From NCBI RefSeq assembly GCF_019375475.1, contig NZ_JAHXGQ010000001.1, forward strand, positions 248,001 through 312,000: 64,000 bases of DNA. Direction: 5' to 3'. The notes beneath the pieces were generated by a model. The model was given only the letters and a program-made list of their open reading frames with translations, did no database searches and had not been told where the DNA came from. The DNA comes from Saccharothrix obliqua. Its GTDB lineage: Bacteria > Actinomycetota > Actinomycetes > Mycobacteriales > Pseudonocardiaceae. This document shows, one piece after another, positions 14,672-23,943 of this stretch; positions within the stretch are counted from its first letter, which is position 1; each line of letters begins with the position of its first letter. A program made the translations under genes and the position numbers.

Positions 14672-16984
14672 TCATTCCGAGCGCAGGCCCAGCGCGCCCG
14701 TCGCCCGCCGCAACGCCGGCAGCGACAGCAGGGTCACCACCACGACCAGCAGGGCCGCCGCACCGCTGAGCAGGCCGACCCCGGCCCAGTCGATGACGAT
14801 CGGCTGCTCCACGACGCGCAGCAGCAGGACCGCCAGACCGGCGCCGACGGCCACCGCCACCAGCACGGACAGCAGGAGCGGCAGGGCGTTCTGCCACAGC
14901 ATCGACCGGGCTAGGGCGCCTCGCGGCACGCCGCTCGCGGCCAGGACCGCCAGCGGTCGCCTGCGCTCGCGGACCTGCTCCAGGGCCAGGATCAGCAGGC
15001 TCGCCCCGGCCAGCAGCAGCGTGGCCAGCGAACCCGCCAGCAGCGCCCGGCGGATGCTCAGGAACTGCTTGGCCTGGTCTTCCTGGTTGTTCTCATCGGC
15101 GTAGTACGCGTAGGCGCGCCACGTCATCGGGCCGATCAGGTTGCGCACGTCCTCCGCGACGCCCGACCGGTCCGGGTCGACGCGCACCATGATCGACGAG
15201 CCGCGGACCGGCACGTCCAGGCCGGCGAGCGCACCCGGCGTCAGCAGCATCCCCGAGGTCGCGTGCCGCGCGAACTCCTCGGGCGGCCCGACCTCGCGGT
15301 ACTCCGGAACCGTCCACTTGGGACCGGTCACCTGCTCGCCGTCGGAGTTCCAGATCACCGTCACCTCGGTGCCCGGCGGCGCGTCCGGCTCGTGGTTGGT
15401 GTACGCGCCGTTGCGCAGGTAGAAGGAGTCACCGTCCTGACAGGAGTCCAGCTTCGCCTGGGTGCGGAGCGTGTCGCAGGTCGCGACCATGGCCGAGGTG
15501 TAGTCGTCCTCCCCGTACTTGAACGACACCCACGAGAGCACGTCCACCTTGTGCACGAGGGGCGAGTCCTTCAGCAGGCGGGCGGCCTCGTCGGCGGTGC
15601 CGCGCGGTGCTTCGCCGTCGAGGCTCACCACCATCCGCGAGTGGTCGGTGCTGCTCGTCGGCCGGTCCACGAGCTTGGTCTCCGCGCTCACCATCACCGA
15701 CTGGAGCGCGATGCCGCCCGCGAGGACCACCGCCACGCCGCCGACGACCCGCGCCGCCGTGCCGGACTCCAACTGGAGCCGGCGCACGGCGAGCTGCCAC
15801 GACGGCGCGCCGCCGTGCAGCCGCCCGACGACGCGCTCCACCAGCCACGGCAGCAGCAGCGGGATGCTCAGCATCAGCAGCAGGATGCCGCCGATCACCA
15901 GCGTCTCGGACACGTCACCGCCGCGCTCGCCCATCTCGCCGGCCTGGCTGATCAACGCCGCCGCGCCGAGCACGGCCGGGATGAGCCGCCACCACATCAC
16001 GCGGCGCACGGGCTTCGCCCGCCGCACCACGCCCAGCGGCTCGATCACCGTGCGCCGCATGGAGACCTGCGACGTGACCACGGCCAGCAAGGGCACCAGG
16101 ACGGCGATGAGCAGCGCAAGCAGCGGCGACGGCATCGCGTCGCCGACGAACACGCTGATGCCCATCACCTCGACCTGCTCGGTGAACTGGCGCGCCCCCG
16201 CGAACGCCACCGCGCCCAGGACGAGACCCGCCAGCGCGCCGAGCAACGCCTCGCCCGCGGCGATCCGCCGCACGCGTTGCGCGCCCGCGCCGACCAGCCG
16301 CAACGCGGCCAGCCTCCGGTCCCGCTCCGCGCCCGCCAGGCGGGTGGTGATGCCGACGAACACCAGCACCGGGAACAGCAGCGCGACCAGGCCGACCATG
16401 ACCAGCAGCGACAGGACCGGGTCGAACGTGCGGCGCGTCACGTCGCCGCCGAAGCCCCGGACCGCGGTGCTCGCGTCCTGCTGCACGGTCCGGTCGCCCG
16501 CGATGAACGACAGGTCGTTCGGCGCGTTGAGGCCGTCCTGCCCGATCACCCCGACCCGGCGTTGCGGGAAGCGCTCGCGCAGCCGCTCGCCCTCCGGGGA
16601 GTCGAGCAGTTCGGCGAGCGCGGGTGACACGGCGATCTCGCCGACGCCGGGCACCCTCGACACGCCCGGCGGCACCGGTGCGCCCGGACCGCTCGGCAGC
16701 ACGAAGCTGCCGGAGATCGGGCGGCTCTCGAACTGCGTACCCCAGGTCTTGAGGTACAGCACGTCGCCGGTCACGGCGTTGCCGCGGCCGACGTACTGCT
16801 TGTGGTTGAGCGCGGTGCGGTCGTTGCGCTCGGCGAGCATCGTCGGCACGGACGACGCGGCGAGCAGCACGACGACACCGATGCCGATGCCGACCGCGGT
16901 GAGCGCCAGCCGCACCCACGACGTGCGACCGCCGCCGAGCGCCAGGCGGACGCCCAGCGCCAGGTCGGGGAACCAGTTCTTCAT
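14672..16984 (-). CDS. FtsX-like ABC exporter permease (first)
   Basis: 770 residues. A membrane segment near residues 25-45 (VRLALTAVGIGIGVVVLLAA) precedes an extracytoplasmic region. A central transmembrane cluster and a C-terminal cluster (SLATLLLAGASLLILAL, then two more) complete the FtsX permease. The ATG at 16984 has a strong GGGGGA-type Shine-Dalgarno and overlaps the stop of a 35-codon ORF (ATGA). It is the partner of the ATPase two ORFs upstream, with a 55-bp gap to the second permease. Confidence 0.85.
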   Translation of the reverse strand: MKNWFPDLALGVRLALGGGRTSWVRLALTAVGIGIGVVVLLAASSVPTMLAERNDRTALNHKQYVGRGNAVTGDVLYLKTWGTQFESRPISGSFVLPSGPGAPVPPGVSRVPGVGEIAVSPALAELLDSPEGERLRERFPQRRVGVIGQDGLNAPNDLSFIAGDRTVQQDASTAVRGFGGDVTRRTFDPVLSLLVMVGLVALLFPVLVFVGITTRLAGAERDRRLAALRLVGAGAQRVRRIAAGEALLGALAGLVLGAVAFAGARQFTEQVEVMGISVFVGDAMPSPLLALLIAVLVPLLAVVTSQVSMRRTVIEPLGVVRRAKPVRRVMWWRLIPAVLGAAALISQAGEMGERGGDVSETLVIGGILLLMLSIPLLLPWLVERVVGRLHGGAPSWQLAVRRLQLESGTAARVVGGVAVVLAGGIALQSVMVSAETKLVDRPTSSTDHSRMVVSLDGEAPRGTADEAARLLKDSPLVHKVDVLSWVSFKYGEDDYTSAMVATCDTLRTQAKLDSCQDGDSFYLRNGAYTNHEPDAPPGTEVTVIWNSDGEQVTGPKWTVPEYREVGPPEEFARHATSGMLLTPGALAGLDVPVRGSSIMVRVDPDRSGVAEDVRNLIGPMTWRAYAYYADENNQEDQAKQFLSIRRALLAGSLATLLLAGASLLILALEQVRERRRPLAVLAASGVPRGALARSMLWQNALPLLLSVLVAVAVGAGLAVLLLRVVEQPIVIDWAGVGLLSGAAALLVVVVTLLSLPALRRATGALGLRSE

Positions 16985-17088
16985 CGTCGTCCCCCGACCG
17001 GGCCGCGACGGGCGGGCAGGGGGCGGGTCGCGCGGGCGGCGACCGCGTGCCGGGCCCAGCGGGCCACCGAGTTGAGCAGGTGGGTCAT
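16981..17088 (-). CDS. 35-residue ORF coupled inside the ABC operon
   Basis: The ATG at 17088 overlaps the ATPase stop (ATGA), and the stop overlaps the ATG of the first permease (again ATGA). The product starts with a possible amphipathic helix (LLNSVARWARHAVAARA) and ends in a basic Pro/Gly/Arg tail. No family is recognised. The exact fit between two genes argues for translation, either as a small accessory peptide or simply as a coupling device that carries ribosomes to the permease start. Confidence 0.5.
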   Translation of the reverse strand: MTHLLNSVARWARHAVAARATRPLPARRGPVGGRR

Positions 17089-17762
17089 CGGGCCGGCTCC
17101 ACCTCGCGGGAACGGCCGTCGCGGACGACCACCTCGCGGTCGGAGTAGGCCGCCACCCTGGCCTCGTGGGTGACCAGCACCACGGCCGCGTTGGTCTCCT
17201 TCGCCGCGGTGGTGAGCAGCTGCATCACGCGCTCGCCGTTCAGGGAGTCCAGGGCGCCGGTCGGCTCGTCGGCGAACACCACGCGCGGGCCGGTCACCAG
17301 GGCGCGGGCCACGGCCACGCGCTGACCCTGGCCGCCGGAGGTCTCGCCGGGGCGCTTGTCCGCCACGTCCGCCACCTCCAGGCGGTCCAGCCACTCCCGC
17401 GCCCGCGCCTCGGCCGGCCGCCGCTTCAGGCCGCCCAGGCGCAGCGGCAGCGCCACGTTCTCCAGGCAGCTCAGCTCGGGCACGAGCTGGCCGAACTGGA
17501 ACACGAAGCCGAAGTCGGTGCGGCGCAGCTCGCTGCGCCGCCCGTCGGGCATGGCGCTCAGCTCGACGTCGCGGTAGCGGACCACGCCGGAGTCCGGCGT
17601 GAGGATGCCGGCCATGCAGTGCAGCAGCGTCGACTTGCCCGAACCGGATGGGCCCATCACGGCCACCACCTCGCCCGCGCGGACGCTCAGGCCCGCGCCG
17701 TCCAGCGCCGGGGTCGGGCCGAAGGACTTGCGCAGGTCGACGGCTTCCAGCAGCGCGGTCAC
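17085..17762 (-). CDS. ABC transporter ATP-binding protein (MacB/LolD type)
   Basis: 225 residues. Walker A MGPSGSGKST, Q-loop FVFQFGQLVPELS, signature SGGQGQRVAVARAL (first position altered to TSGGQ), Walker B VVFADEPTGALDS and switch His VLVTHEARVA are all present. This is the LolD/MacB-like single-domain ATPase that pairs with FtsX permeases. The GTG start overlaps the PadR stop (GTGA). It supplies ATP hydrolysis for the two permeases downstream. Confidence 0.93.
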   Translation of the reverse strand: MTALLEAVDLRKSFGPTPALDGAGLSVRAGEVVAVMGPSGSGKSTLLHCMAGILTPDSGVVRYRDVELSAMPDGRRSELRRTDFGFVFQFGQLVPELSCLENVALPLRLGGLKRRPAEARAREWLDRLEVADVADKRPGETSGGQGQRVAVARALVTGPRVVFADEPTGALDSLNGERVMQLLTTAAKETNAAVVLVTHEARVAAYSDREVVVRDGRSREVEPAR

Positions 17763-18292
17763 CGGCCCACCCCCGCGAGCTGGGCGGAGAGCTGCCCGAG
17801 GCGGGCCGCGGTCAGCTCCAGCCACCGGAGGTCGGCCTCCAGGTGGAACAGGGCGTGGTCGCAGATGAGCTGGTCGGCGAGGTCGCCGTCGGCCTTGCGC
17901 TTGGTCAGCGCGCGCATCGTGCCCAGGTGCGCGGCCCGCTGGACGTCCAGCACGTCGTCCGCGTTCCGCCCGGACAGCAGGGCCAGCACGACCTTCGCGT
18001 ACAGGGTGTTCTGGAGGTAGGGCTCCGGCTTCTCCGGGGTGCCCAGCCACTGCTCGACGTCGGTCACGCCCGCGTCGGTGATGGCGTACCGCTTGCGCTC
18101 CGGACCGTCACCCGACTCGACGCCCGCCTCCTCCACCAGGCCGTTGCGCAGCAGTCGGGACAGGGTGGTGTAGACCTGCCCGTAGTGCAGCGGCCGGTCC
18201 TGGCCGAAGCGCTCGTCGTAGGCCCTCTTCAGGTCGTACCCGTGGCGCGGACCCTTTTCGAGCAGGCCCAACAGGGTGTGTCCAATCGACAT
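17759..18292 (-). CDS. PadR-family repressor of the ABC operon
   Basis: 177 residues. The N-terminal PadR winged helix has the family start (SIGHTLLGLLEKGPRHGYDLKRAY) and the GQVYTTLSRLLRNGLV recognition region. The C-terminal part is helical (subfamily s1, Vir_act_alpha_C-like). PadR repressors release DNA on binding drugs or phenolics and often control an adjacent ABC exporter. It is first in the operon, with a 17-bp palindrome 10 bp upstream of its ATG, so autoregulation is likely. Confidence 0.9.
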   Translation of the reverse strand: MSIGHTLLGLLEKGPRHGYDLKRAYDERFGQDRPLHYGQVYTTLSRLLRNGLVEEAGVESGDGPERKRYAITDAGVTDVEQWLGTPEKPEPYLQNTLYAKVVLALLSGRNADDVLDVQRAAHLGTMRALTKRKADGDLADQLICDHALFHLEADLRWLELTAARLGQLSAQLAGVGR

Positions 18293-18301
18293 GGGCAGGA
18301 C

Positions 18302-18318
18302 TATACACAGCGTGTATA
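18302..18318. promoter_or_regulatory. PadR operator candidate
   Basis: Perfect palindrome TATACAC-N3-GTGTATA, 10-26 bp upstream of the PadR start codon. It is AT-rich in GC-rich surroundings. PadR proteins typically bind ATAC/GTAT-type palindromes, so this is probably the autoregulatory site. Confidence 0.75.
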
Positions 18319-18433
18319 CACCGGGTTCATAGCCCGATCGGCCGTCGCCCGAACGGGCAAGCAGGCTAACCGACGAAAATCAGTTGACGGTTACTTCGCC
18401 ACATCACGTCCCGGCGACGCCTACAGTGGTGGG

Positions 18434-18970
18434 GTGACTGGTCTGGCGGCCGGCTGGGACCACGCGGCTCTCGCGCAGGGTCGAGCCGGCGATGCGGAAC
18501 ACGATGTGGAGCTGCTGCTCGCTTTCCTGAACACCCGGGACCTCGAACTCGGCACGGACGTCCTGGACGACGTGGCCGCTTGGCGCGCGTGGGTCACCGA
18601 ACGCGGCCTAGGCGCCGTGGGTGACCTGGACGAGGCCCGTGCCGTCCGCACCTCGTTGCGGGCGACCCTGGGTGAACGGCACGACGGACCCGATCCCACC
18701 CCGGCCGCGGGCCTGATCCGCGTCGACCTCAGCCGCGGCGTGCCGACGATGTCCAGCGAGGACGCGTTGGGCGCGGTGCTGGGCGCGGCGGCGCGGCTCG
18801 CGGTGCTCGGGACGTGGGAGCGGTTCAAGATCTGCCAGGCGGACGGCTGCCTCTGGGCGTTCTTCGACCGGTCCCGCAACCGGTCGCGCACCTGGTGCTC
18901 CATGCAGGTGTGCGGCAACCGCGAGAAGGCGCGCAACTTCCGCGAGCGCCGGGCGCTGAGCGTGTCCTGA
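18434..18970 (+). CDS. CGNR zinc-finger (ABATE domain) protein
   Basis: 178 residues. The N-terminal ~120 residues match the ABATE domain (VELLLAFLNTRD, WVTERGL, ARAVRTSLRATL). The C-terminal CGNR zinc ribbon has CQADGC and WCSMQVCGNREK. The family is predicted to be stress-linked RNA- or DNA-binding regulators, and no mechanism is established. The GTG start at 18434 is used. It diverges from the PadR operon across about 140 bp. Confidence 0.88.
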   Translation: MTGLAAGWDHAALAQGRAGDAEHDVELLLAFLNTRDLELGTDVLDDVAAWRAWVTERGLGAVGDLDEARAVRTSLRATLGERHDGPDPTPAAGLIRVDLSRGVPTMSSEDALGAVLGAAARLAVLGTWERFKICQADGCLWAFFDRSRNRSRTWCSMQVCGNREKARNFRERRALSVS

Positions 18971-18972
18971 GG

Positions 18973-19004
18973 GTGTGACCCGCCCCGCCCGGGGCGGGTC
19001 ACAC
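18973..19004. terminator. bidirectional terminator
   Basis: GTGTGACCCGCCCC (18973-18986) pairs perfectly with GGGGCGGGTCACAC (18991-19004) around a 4-nt loop. It lies between the convergent CGNR and DUF445 genes and includes the DUF445 stop codon. Confidence 0.85.
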
Positions 19005-20255
19005 CACCCACTGCCCGATCGAGTAGATCACCAGGCCGGCCAGCGCGCCCACCACCGTGCCGTTGATGCGGATGAACTGGAGGTCGCGGCCGACCTGGAG
19101 TTCGATCTTGCGGGACGTCTCCTCGGCGTCCCAGCGCTCCACGGTGTCGGTGATCAGCGTGGTGATCTCGTCGCGGTAGTTGCCGACGACGTGGCCCGCG
19201 GCGTCCTCCAGCCACCCGTCCACCTTGGCGCGCAGCGACTCGTCGGACACCAACCGCGCGCCGAACGACATCAGTCCCTCGCGGATGCGCTTGCGCAGCT
19301 CGGACGACGGGTCCTCGGCGGCGGCCAGCAGCATCCCCTTGGCCGTGCCCCAGGCGGACCCGATCAGCCGCTGCACGTCGGGGTGGTCCACCACCTGCTG
19401 CTTGACGGCCTCGGCGCGCTCCATGGTGGCCGGGTCGTGCTGGAGGTCGCCCGCGAACTCGATCAGGAAGTGGTCGACGGCCTGCCGCATCGGGTGGTTG
19501 ACGTCGGTCTTCACCGCCCACGCGAAGTTCAGCAGCTCGTTGTAGACCTTGTCGCCGAGCATGGAGTCCACGAACCGCGGGGACCACACCGGCGAGCGCT
19601 CGGTGACCAGGCCGCTCACGCGGTCGTAGTTGTCGCGCACCCAGTCGTAGGCCCGGTCGCACATCAGGTCCACCAGCTTGTGGTGCGCGCCGTCGGTGAG
19701 CACGCGCCCGAGCAGCCTGCCCAGCGGCGGGCCCCACGGCTGCTCGGTCAGCCGCCGCACCACGGCCTGCTCCACGATGGCCTGCACATCGTCATCCCGA
19801 AGGACCCTGATCGCGCCCTTCACCACGTTCGACAGCTCCGCCGTCACCCGTTCGGCGTGCTCCGGTTCGGCGATCCACGCGCCGACCCGCCGCGCCACGC
19901 CGACCCGCCGCAGCTTGTCCCGCACCACCTCCTGGGACAGGAAGTTCGTCCCGACGAACGACCCGAGGGCGTCGCCGAACGTGTTCTTGCGGGTCGGGAT
20001 GATCGCTGTGTGCGGGATGGGCAGCCCCAACGGCCTGCGGAACAGGGCCGTCACGGCGAACCAGTCGGCGAGCGCGCCCACCATGCCCGCCTCGGCCGCC
20101 GCGCGCACGTACCCGATCCAGGCCGGTCCGCGTGCCTCGAACAGCAGCGCCACCAGGAAGACGGCGGTGGCGGCCAGGAAGAAGCCGGTCGCGACGAGCT
20201 TCATCCGGCGCAGGTCCCGGCGCTTGAGCTGGTCGGCCGCGGTCAGTTGCTCCAC
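18999..20255 (-). CDS. DUF445 membrane protein
   Basis: 418 residues. There is one N-terminal membrane segment (KLVATGFFLAATAVFLVALLF), then the DUF445 hallmark AAEAGMVGALADWFAVTALFRRPLGLPIPHTAIIP, a long helical soluble part, and a C-terminal membrane segment (NGTVVGALAGLVIYSIGQW). The family (YheB/YjiN-like) is envelope-associated with no known reaction. A 29-bp gap separates its start from the divergent aminotransferase, so the two promoters must overlap. Confidence 0.9.
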   Translation of the reverse strand: MEQLTAADQLKRRDLRRMKLVATGFFLAATAVFLVALLFEARGPAWIGYVRAAAEAGMVGALADWFAVTALFRRPLGLPIPHTAIIPTRKNTFGDALGSFVGTNFLSQEVVRDKLRRVGVARRVGAWIAEPEHAERVTAELSNVVKGAIRVLRDDDVQAIVEQAVVRRLTEQPWGPPLGRLLGRVLTDGAHHKLVDLMCDRAYDWVRDNYDRVSGLVTERSPVWSPRFVDSMLGDKVYNELLNFAWAVKTDVNHPMRQAVDHFLIEFAGDLQHDPATMERAEAVKQQVVDHPDVQRLIGSAWGTAKGMLLAAAEDPSSELRKRIREGLMSFGARLVSDESLRAKVDGWLEDAAGHVVGNYRDEITTLITDTVERWDAEETSRKIELQVGRDLQFIRINGTVVGALAGLVIYSIGQWVV

Positions 20256-20284
20256 GGCGCCATTGTCCGTGAAGATTCGACCTT

Positions 20285-21457
20285 GTGCGGGAACCAGCGC
20301 TTGTCACCAGGATGCGGCCGTTCACCTCGACGATCTTCGCGGAGATGACCGCGTTGGCGACCCGCACCGGGGCGGTGAACCTCGGCCAGGGCTTCCCCGA
20401 CACGGACGGGCCCGCCGGGATGCTCGCGGTCGCCAAGGAGTCCATCGACGGCGGCCTGAACCAGTACCCGCCGGGTCCGGGGATGCCGGTCCTGCGGGAG
20501 GCGATCGCCGAGCACCGCGCCCGGTTCGGGACCCGCTACGACCCGGAGACCGAGGTCCTGGTCACGGTCGGCGCCACGGAGGCGATCGCGGCGAGCCTGC
20601 TGGCCCTGGTCGAGCCGGGCGACGAGGTGGTGCTGATCGAGCCCTACTACGACTCGTACGCGGCGTCCGTGGCGCTGGCCGGCGCGACGCGCCGCGCGGT
20701 GGGCCTGGTCGAGGAGCCCGGCACCGGCCGGCTCGGCCTGGACGTGGCGGCGCTGCGGGCGGCGGTCGGCCCGCGGACCAGGGCGCTGCTGCTGAACTCG
20801 CCCCACAACCCGACCGGCACCGTGCTCAACCGCGCCGAGCTGACCGAGGTCGCCCGGCTGTGCGTCGAGCACGACCTGGTCGCCATCACCGACGAGGTGT
20901 ACGAGCACCTGGTGTTCGACGACCACGAGCACGTGCCGCTGGCGACGCTGCCCGGCATGGCCGAGCGGACCGTGACGATCTCCGGCGCGGGCAAGACGTT
21001 CAACTGCACCGGCTGGAAGATCGGTTGGGCGTGCGGGCCCGCCGGGCTGGTGTCGGCGGTGCGGGCGGCCAAGCAGTTCCTCACGTTCGTCGGCGGCGCG
21101 CCGTTCCAGCCGGCCGTGGCGCACGCCCTGCGGCACGAGCTGGACTGGGTGGCCCGGCTGCGGTCGTCGTTGCAGGACAAGCGGTCGCGGCTGGCGGAGG
21201 GGCTGACCGACGCCGGGTTCGCGGTGCGGCCGAGCGAGGGCACGTACTTCATCACCGCCGACGTCCGCCCGCTCGGCTTCACCGACGGCGCGGAGCTGTG
21301 CCGGGAGCTGCCGGGGCGGATCGGGGTGGCGGGCGTGCCCGTGCAGGTGTTCACCGACCACCCCGACCAGTGGCGGCACCTGGTGCGGTTCGCGTTCTGC
21401 AAGCGGGACGAGGTGCTGGACGAGGCGGTCCGCCGGCTGCGGGGGCTACGCGTCTGA
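20285..21457 (+). CDS. dapC: PLP aminotransferase, DapC-like
   Basis: 390 residues, fold-type I class I/II aminotransferase. It has GFPDTDGP, NQYPPGPGMPVLREAIA, LLNSPHNPTGTVL, ITDEVYEHLVF, and the PLP lysine K237 in SGAGKTFNCTGWKIGW. This pattern is typical of actinobacterial N-succinyldiaminopimelate aminotransferase DapC (Rv0858c type), but kynurenine/methionine aminotransferases share it, so the substrate is uncertain. It starts with GTG. Its last 12 bases overlap the convergent NACHT gene. Confidence 0.7.
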   Translation: MREPALVTRMRPFTSTIFAEMTALATRTGAVNLGQGFPDTDGPAGMLAVAKESIDGGLNQYPPGPGMPVLREAIAEHRARFGTRYDPETEVLVTVGATEAIAASLLALVEPGDEVVLIEPYYDSYAASVALAGATRRAVGLVEEPGTGRLGLDVAALRAAVGPRTRALLLNSPHNPTGTVLNRAELTEVARLCVEHDLVAITDEVYEHLVFDDHEHVPLATLPGMAERTVTISGAGKTFNCTGWKIGWACGPAGLVSAVRAAKQFLTFVGGAPFQPAVAHALRHELDWVARLRSSLQDKRSRLAEGLTDAGFAVRPSEGTYFITADVRPLGFTDGAELCRELPGRIGVAGVPVQVFTDHPDQWRHLVRFAFCKRDEVLDEAVRRLRGLRV

Positions 21458-23389
21458 CCGCACCGCGACCGGCGTGCCCGCCAGCCGCTCCTGCACCAGC
21501 ACGTGCCGGAACTGGTAGCTCGCGCCCGCCTGCCGCAGCACGCCGAGCCGGCGGGCGTCCTCCAGGAACACCGTCAGCTCCCACGGCAGCTTGCCGCGCA
21601 GCGCCAGCCACACCCGCGCCACGGTGAACCACCACCAGCGCAGGTGCAGCGCGGACAGCGCGAAGCCGACCATCAGCCCGCAGGCGAGGCCGAGCCCGAC
21701 CATGCCGGTCCGGTTCGGCCCGAACACCAGGCCCGCCGCCGCGCCGAACACCACACCCGGCACCAGCGAGCCCGTCCACACCGCGATCCGGTCCCGCGCC
21801 ATCGTCCACTTCGGACTGGTGGGGCGGCTCAGCTCGGCGCTGCTGCCCAGCGCGAACCGCAACGCGACCGCGACGGCCAGGCCGAGCCCGACCACCAGGC
21901 CCGCGGCCAACCCGTACAACGCGCCGAACACCAGGCCGACCGCCGTGCCCAGCACGCCGCTGACCAGCACCAGGCTGCGCCACGCGCCGAGCTTCGGCCG
22001 GGGCGCGCGGTCCCGGGCCGCGTGCAGGGCGGCGGCGGCGATCGCGACGCCCGCCACGAGGCCGGTGGTGGGCGCGAGCTTCGGCGTGCCGGCGTACGCC
22101 ATCAGCCAGCCGACGCCGAAACCGCCGACCACGCCGAGGGCGAGCGCGCCGAGCACCGCGAGCCACCGGCTGTTCACCGACCGCCGCAGCTCCCACCACG
22201 CCAGGTCGGTGACGCCGCGCGACCGCAGCTCCGTCGCCAGGAACACCAGCCACCGCCGGGCGCGGTCGCTCGGCCACACCTGGCTCGCGCGAGCCATCCG
22301 CGCCGCCTCGCGGTCGCCGAACGCGCCCGCGACCAGGGCGTCCACCAGGTGCGCCTCGATCGACGCCCGGTCCGGGAACCGGGCGCGGTCGAGCAGTTCG
22401 CTCGGCTCGCCGTCCGCGTACACCACGCTCGCGAGGCCCACGGCGAGCGGTGTGGACAGCGCCTCGGCCAGCCGGTCGTCCGGTTCCGCACGCAGGTGCA
22501 GGAAGATCGGCTCCCAGCGGGCCGCGGTCACCGGGTCGCTGTGCGCGCGCAGGTAGCCCGCGACCTCCTCGTGGTCCAGCGGGTGCAGCGTCACCACGTC
22601 CGCGCCCGCGACCGGGACGCCCGCGTCGGCGAACGCGTCCGAGCGGCTGGTCAGCACCAGCTGCGCGGACACCGGGAACGCGCGGTTGATCCCGCCCAGC
22701 GCGTCCGCGCGCTTGGTGGCGGCGATGCGGTCCAGCCCGTCCAGCACGGGCAGCACGCGGCGCTGCTCGACCAGCAGCTCACCGGCGTAGCTGCCGTACA
22801 GCTCGGTGTTGCGCAGCGCCGGGTGCTCCTCGTACAGCCGGCGGGTCAGCCACGTGCGGACGTCCTCGCGGTCCGGGTCCCACGTGGACAGCGACAGCAG
22901 CAGCGGCACCGGGCCGTTCTCGTGCCGGTCCAGCAGGCCGAGGGTGAGCAGCATCGCGATGGTGCTCTTGCCCGCGCCCGGCTCGCCGAGGAACACCATG
23001 CGCGGGTGTCGCTCGAACGCGCCCACGACGGCGTCGCCGCGACCCGGTCTGCCCTGCTCGGAACTCCAGTGCACGGCCAGCGCGCCGTCGTCGAGGCCGC
23101 GGGCGCGGCACTCGTCCACCCACTGCGCGCGCAACGACGTGGCCAGCTCGCGCACGGCCGCGTCGAGGGCGGCGTCCGTGGCGAGGCCGGCGGCGCGCTT
23201 GCGCTGCAACCAGGGGTCGAACGCGGCGAGGTAGGCGAGGAAGCCCACCGCGAGCGCGGACAGCCACAGGGCGGGCTCGATGCCGTAGTCCGTGACGAAC
23301 AACCCGGCCGCCGCGAGGAGGGCGGTCAGGACACAGCCGAGGAGCACGGCGCGCTGGCGAAATCGGGACACGGAGGCATCATGACCCAC
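21446..23389 (-). CDS. membrane-anchored NACHT NTPase
   Basis: 647 residues. Two membrane segments lie at the N-terminus (about 12-58). A NACHT domain follows, with Walker A GEPGAGKST (K141), Walker B VLPVLDGLDRI, and a sensor stretch LVLTSRSDAF. The C-terminal third has four to six membrane segments rich in Gly/Val/Ala instead of LRR, WD40 or TPR repeats. STAND NACHT proteins switch on by oligomerising and often act in defence or signalling. A receptor with a membrane C-terminus may sense or damage the envelope (inference). The GTG at 23389 is used; a GTG six codons in is possible. Confidence 0.82.
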   Translation of the reverse strand: MGHDASVSRFRQRAVLLGCVLTALLAAAGLFVTDYGIEPALWLSALAVGFLAYLAAFDPWLQRKRAAGLATDAALDAAVRELATSLRAQWVDECRARGLDDGALAVHWSSEQGRPGRGDAVVGAFERHPRMVFLGEPGAGKSTIAMLLTLGLLDRHENGPVPLLLSLSTWDPDREDVRTWLTRRLYEEHPALRNTELYGSYAGELLVEQRRVLPVLDGLDRIAATKRADALGGINRAFPVSAQLVLTSRSDAFADAGVPVAGADVVTLHPLDHEEVAGYLRAHSDPVTAARWEPIFLHLRAEPDDRLAEALSTPLAVGLASVVYADGEPSELLDRARFPDRASIEAHLVDALVAGAFGDREAARMARASQVWPSDRARRWLVFLATELRSRGVTDLAWWELRRSVNSRWLAVLGALALGVVGGFGVGWLMAYAGTPKLAPTTGLVAGVAIAAAALHAARDRAPRPKLGAWRSLVLVSGVLGTAVGLVFGALYGLAAGLVVGLGLAVAVALRFALGSSAELSRPTSPKWTMARDRIAVWTGSLVPGVVFGAAAGLVFGPNRTGMVGLGLACGLMVGFALSALHLRWWWFTVARVWLALRGKLPWELTVFLEDARRLGVLRQAGASYQFRHVLVQERLAGTPVAVRSDA

Positions 23390-23444
23390 CAGTCACCGTT
23401 GGTGCTGGCATGGTCACCCTTGTGTCGTGCGTACGCTCGGGTAC

Positions 23445-23939
23445 GTGATCTGCCCCAAGTGCCAGGACCTGATGCGCACCATCACCCGCGGCGCGGTCCA
23501 CATCGAGCAGTGCGACAACTGCAAGGGCGTGTTCCTGGACGGCGGCGAGCTGGAACAGATCATCGCGGCCGAGCACGCGCACTACGCGCAACCAGCCGCC
23601 CCGTACGCACCGCCGGTCGCGGAGCCGGGTTCGCCGCCGTACGCACCGCCCGCGGCGGAGCCGGGCGCGCCGCAGCCGTACGCGCCGCCCGCCGCGGAGT
23701 CCGGTGCGCCGCCGCCGTACCAGCCGCCGCCCGCGTCACCGTCCACGCCGCACACCGGACCGCACGCGGTGCCGCACACGGGGCCGCACGAGCCGGCCCA
23801 CCCGGGTTCGCCGCCGCCCTACCAGCCGCCGCCCGGCACCGGGACGTACCCGCAGCCGTACCCGCCGCAGTCCTACCCGCAACAGCCGTACCCGCCGCAC
23901 CGCCGCCGACGCAGCTTCCTGGAGGAGCTGTTCGACTGA
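23445..23939 (+). CDS. zf-TFIIB domain protein with Pro/Tyr-rich tail
   Basis: About 164 residues. An N-terminal zinc ribbon (CPKCQDLM ... CDNCKGVFLDGGELE) matches the zf-TFIIB family of small bacterial proteins. A long low-complexity region follows with repeated AEPGxPxPYAPP units and PYPPQ tail motifs, ending in a basic patch and RRSFLEELFD. The function is unknown. A GTG at 23445 is preferred because family members begin MICPKC; a GTG at 23427 is also in frame. Confidence 0.8.
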   Translation: MICPKCQDLMRTITRGAVHIEQCDNCKGVFLDGGELEQIIAAEHAHYAQPAAPYAPPVAEPGSPPYAPPAAEPGAPQPYAPPAAESGAPPPYQPPPASPSTPHTGPHAVPHTGPHEPAHPGSPPPYQPPPGTGTYPQPYPPQSYPQQPYPPHRRRRSFLEELFD

Positions 23940-23943
23940 CCGG

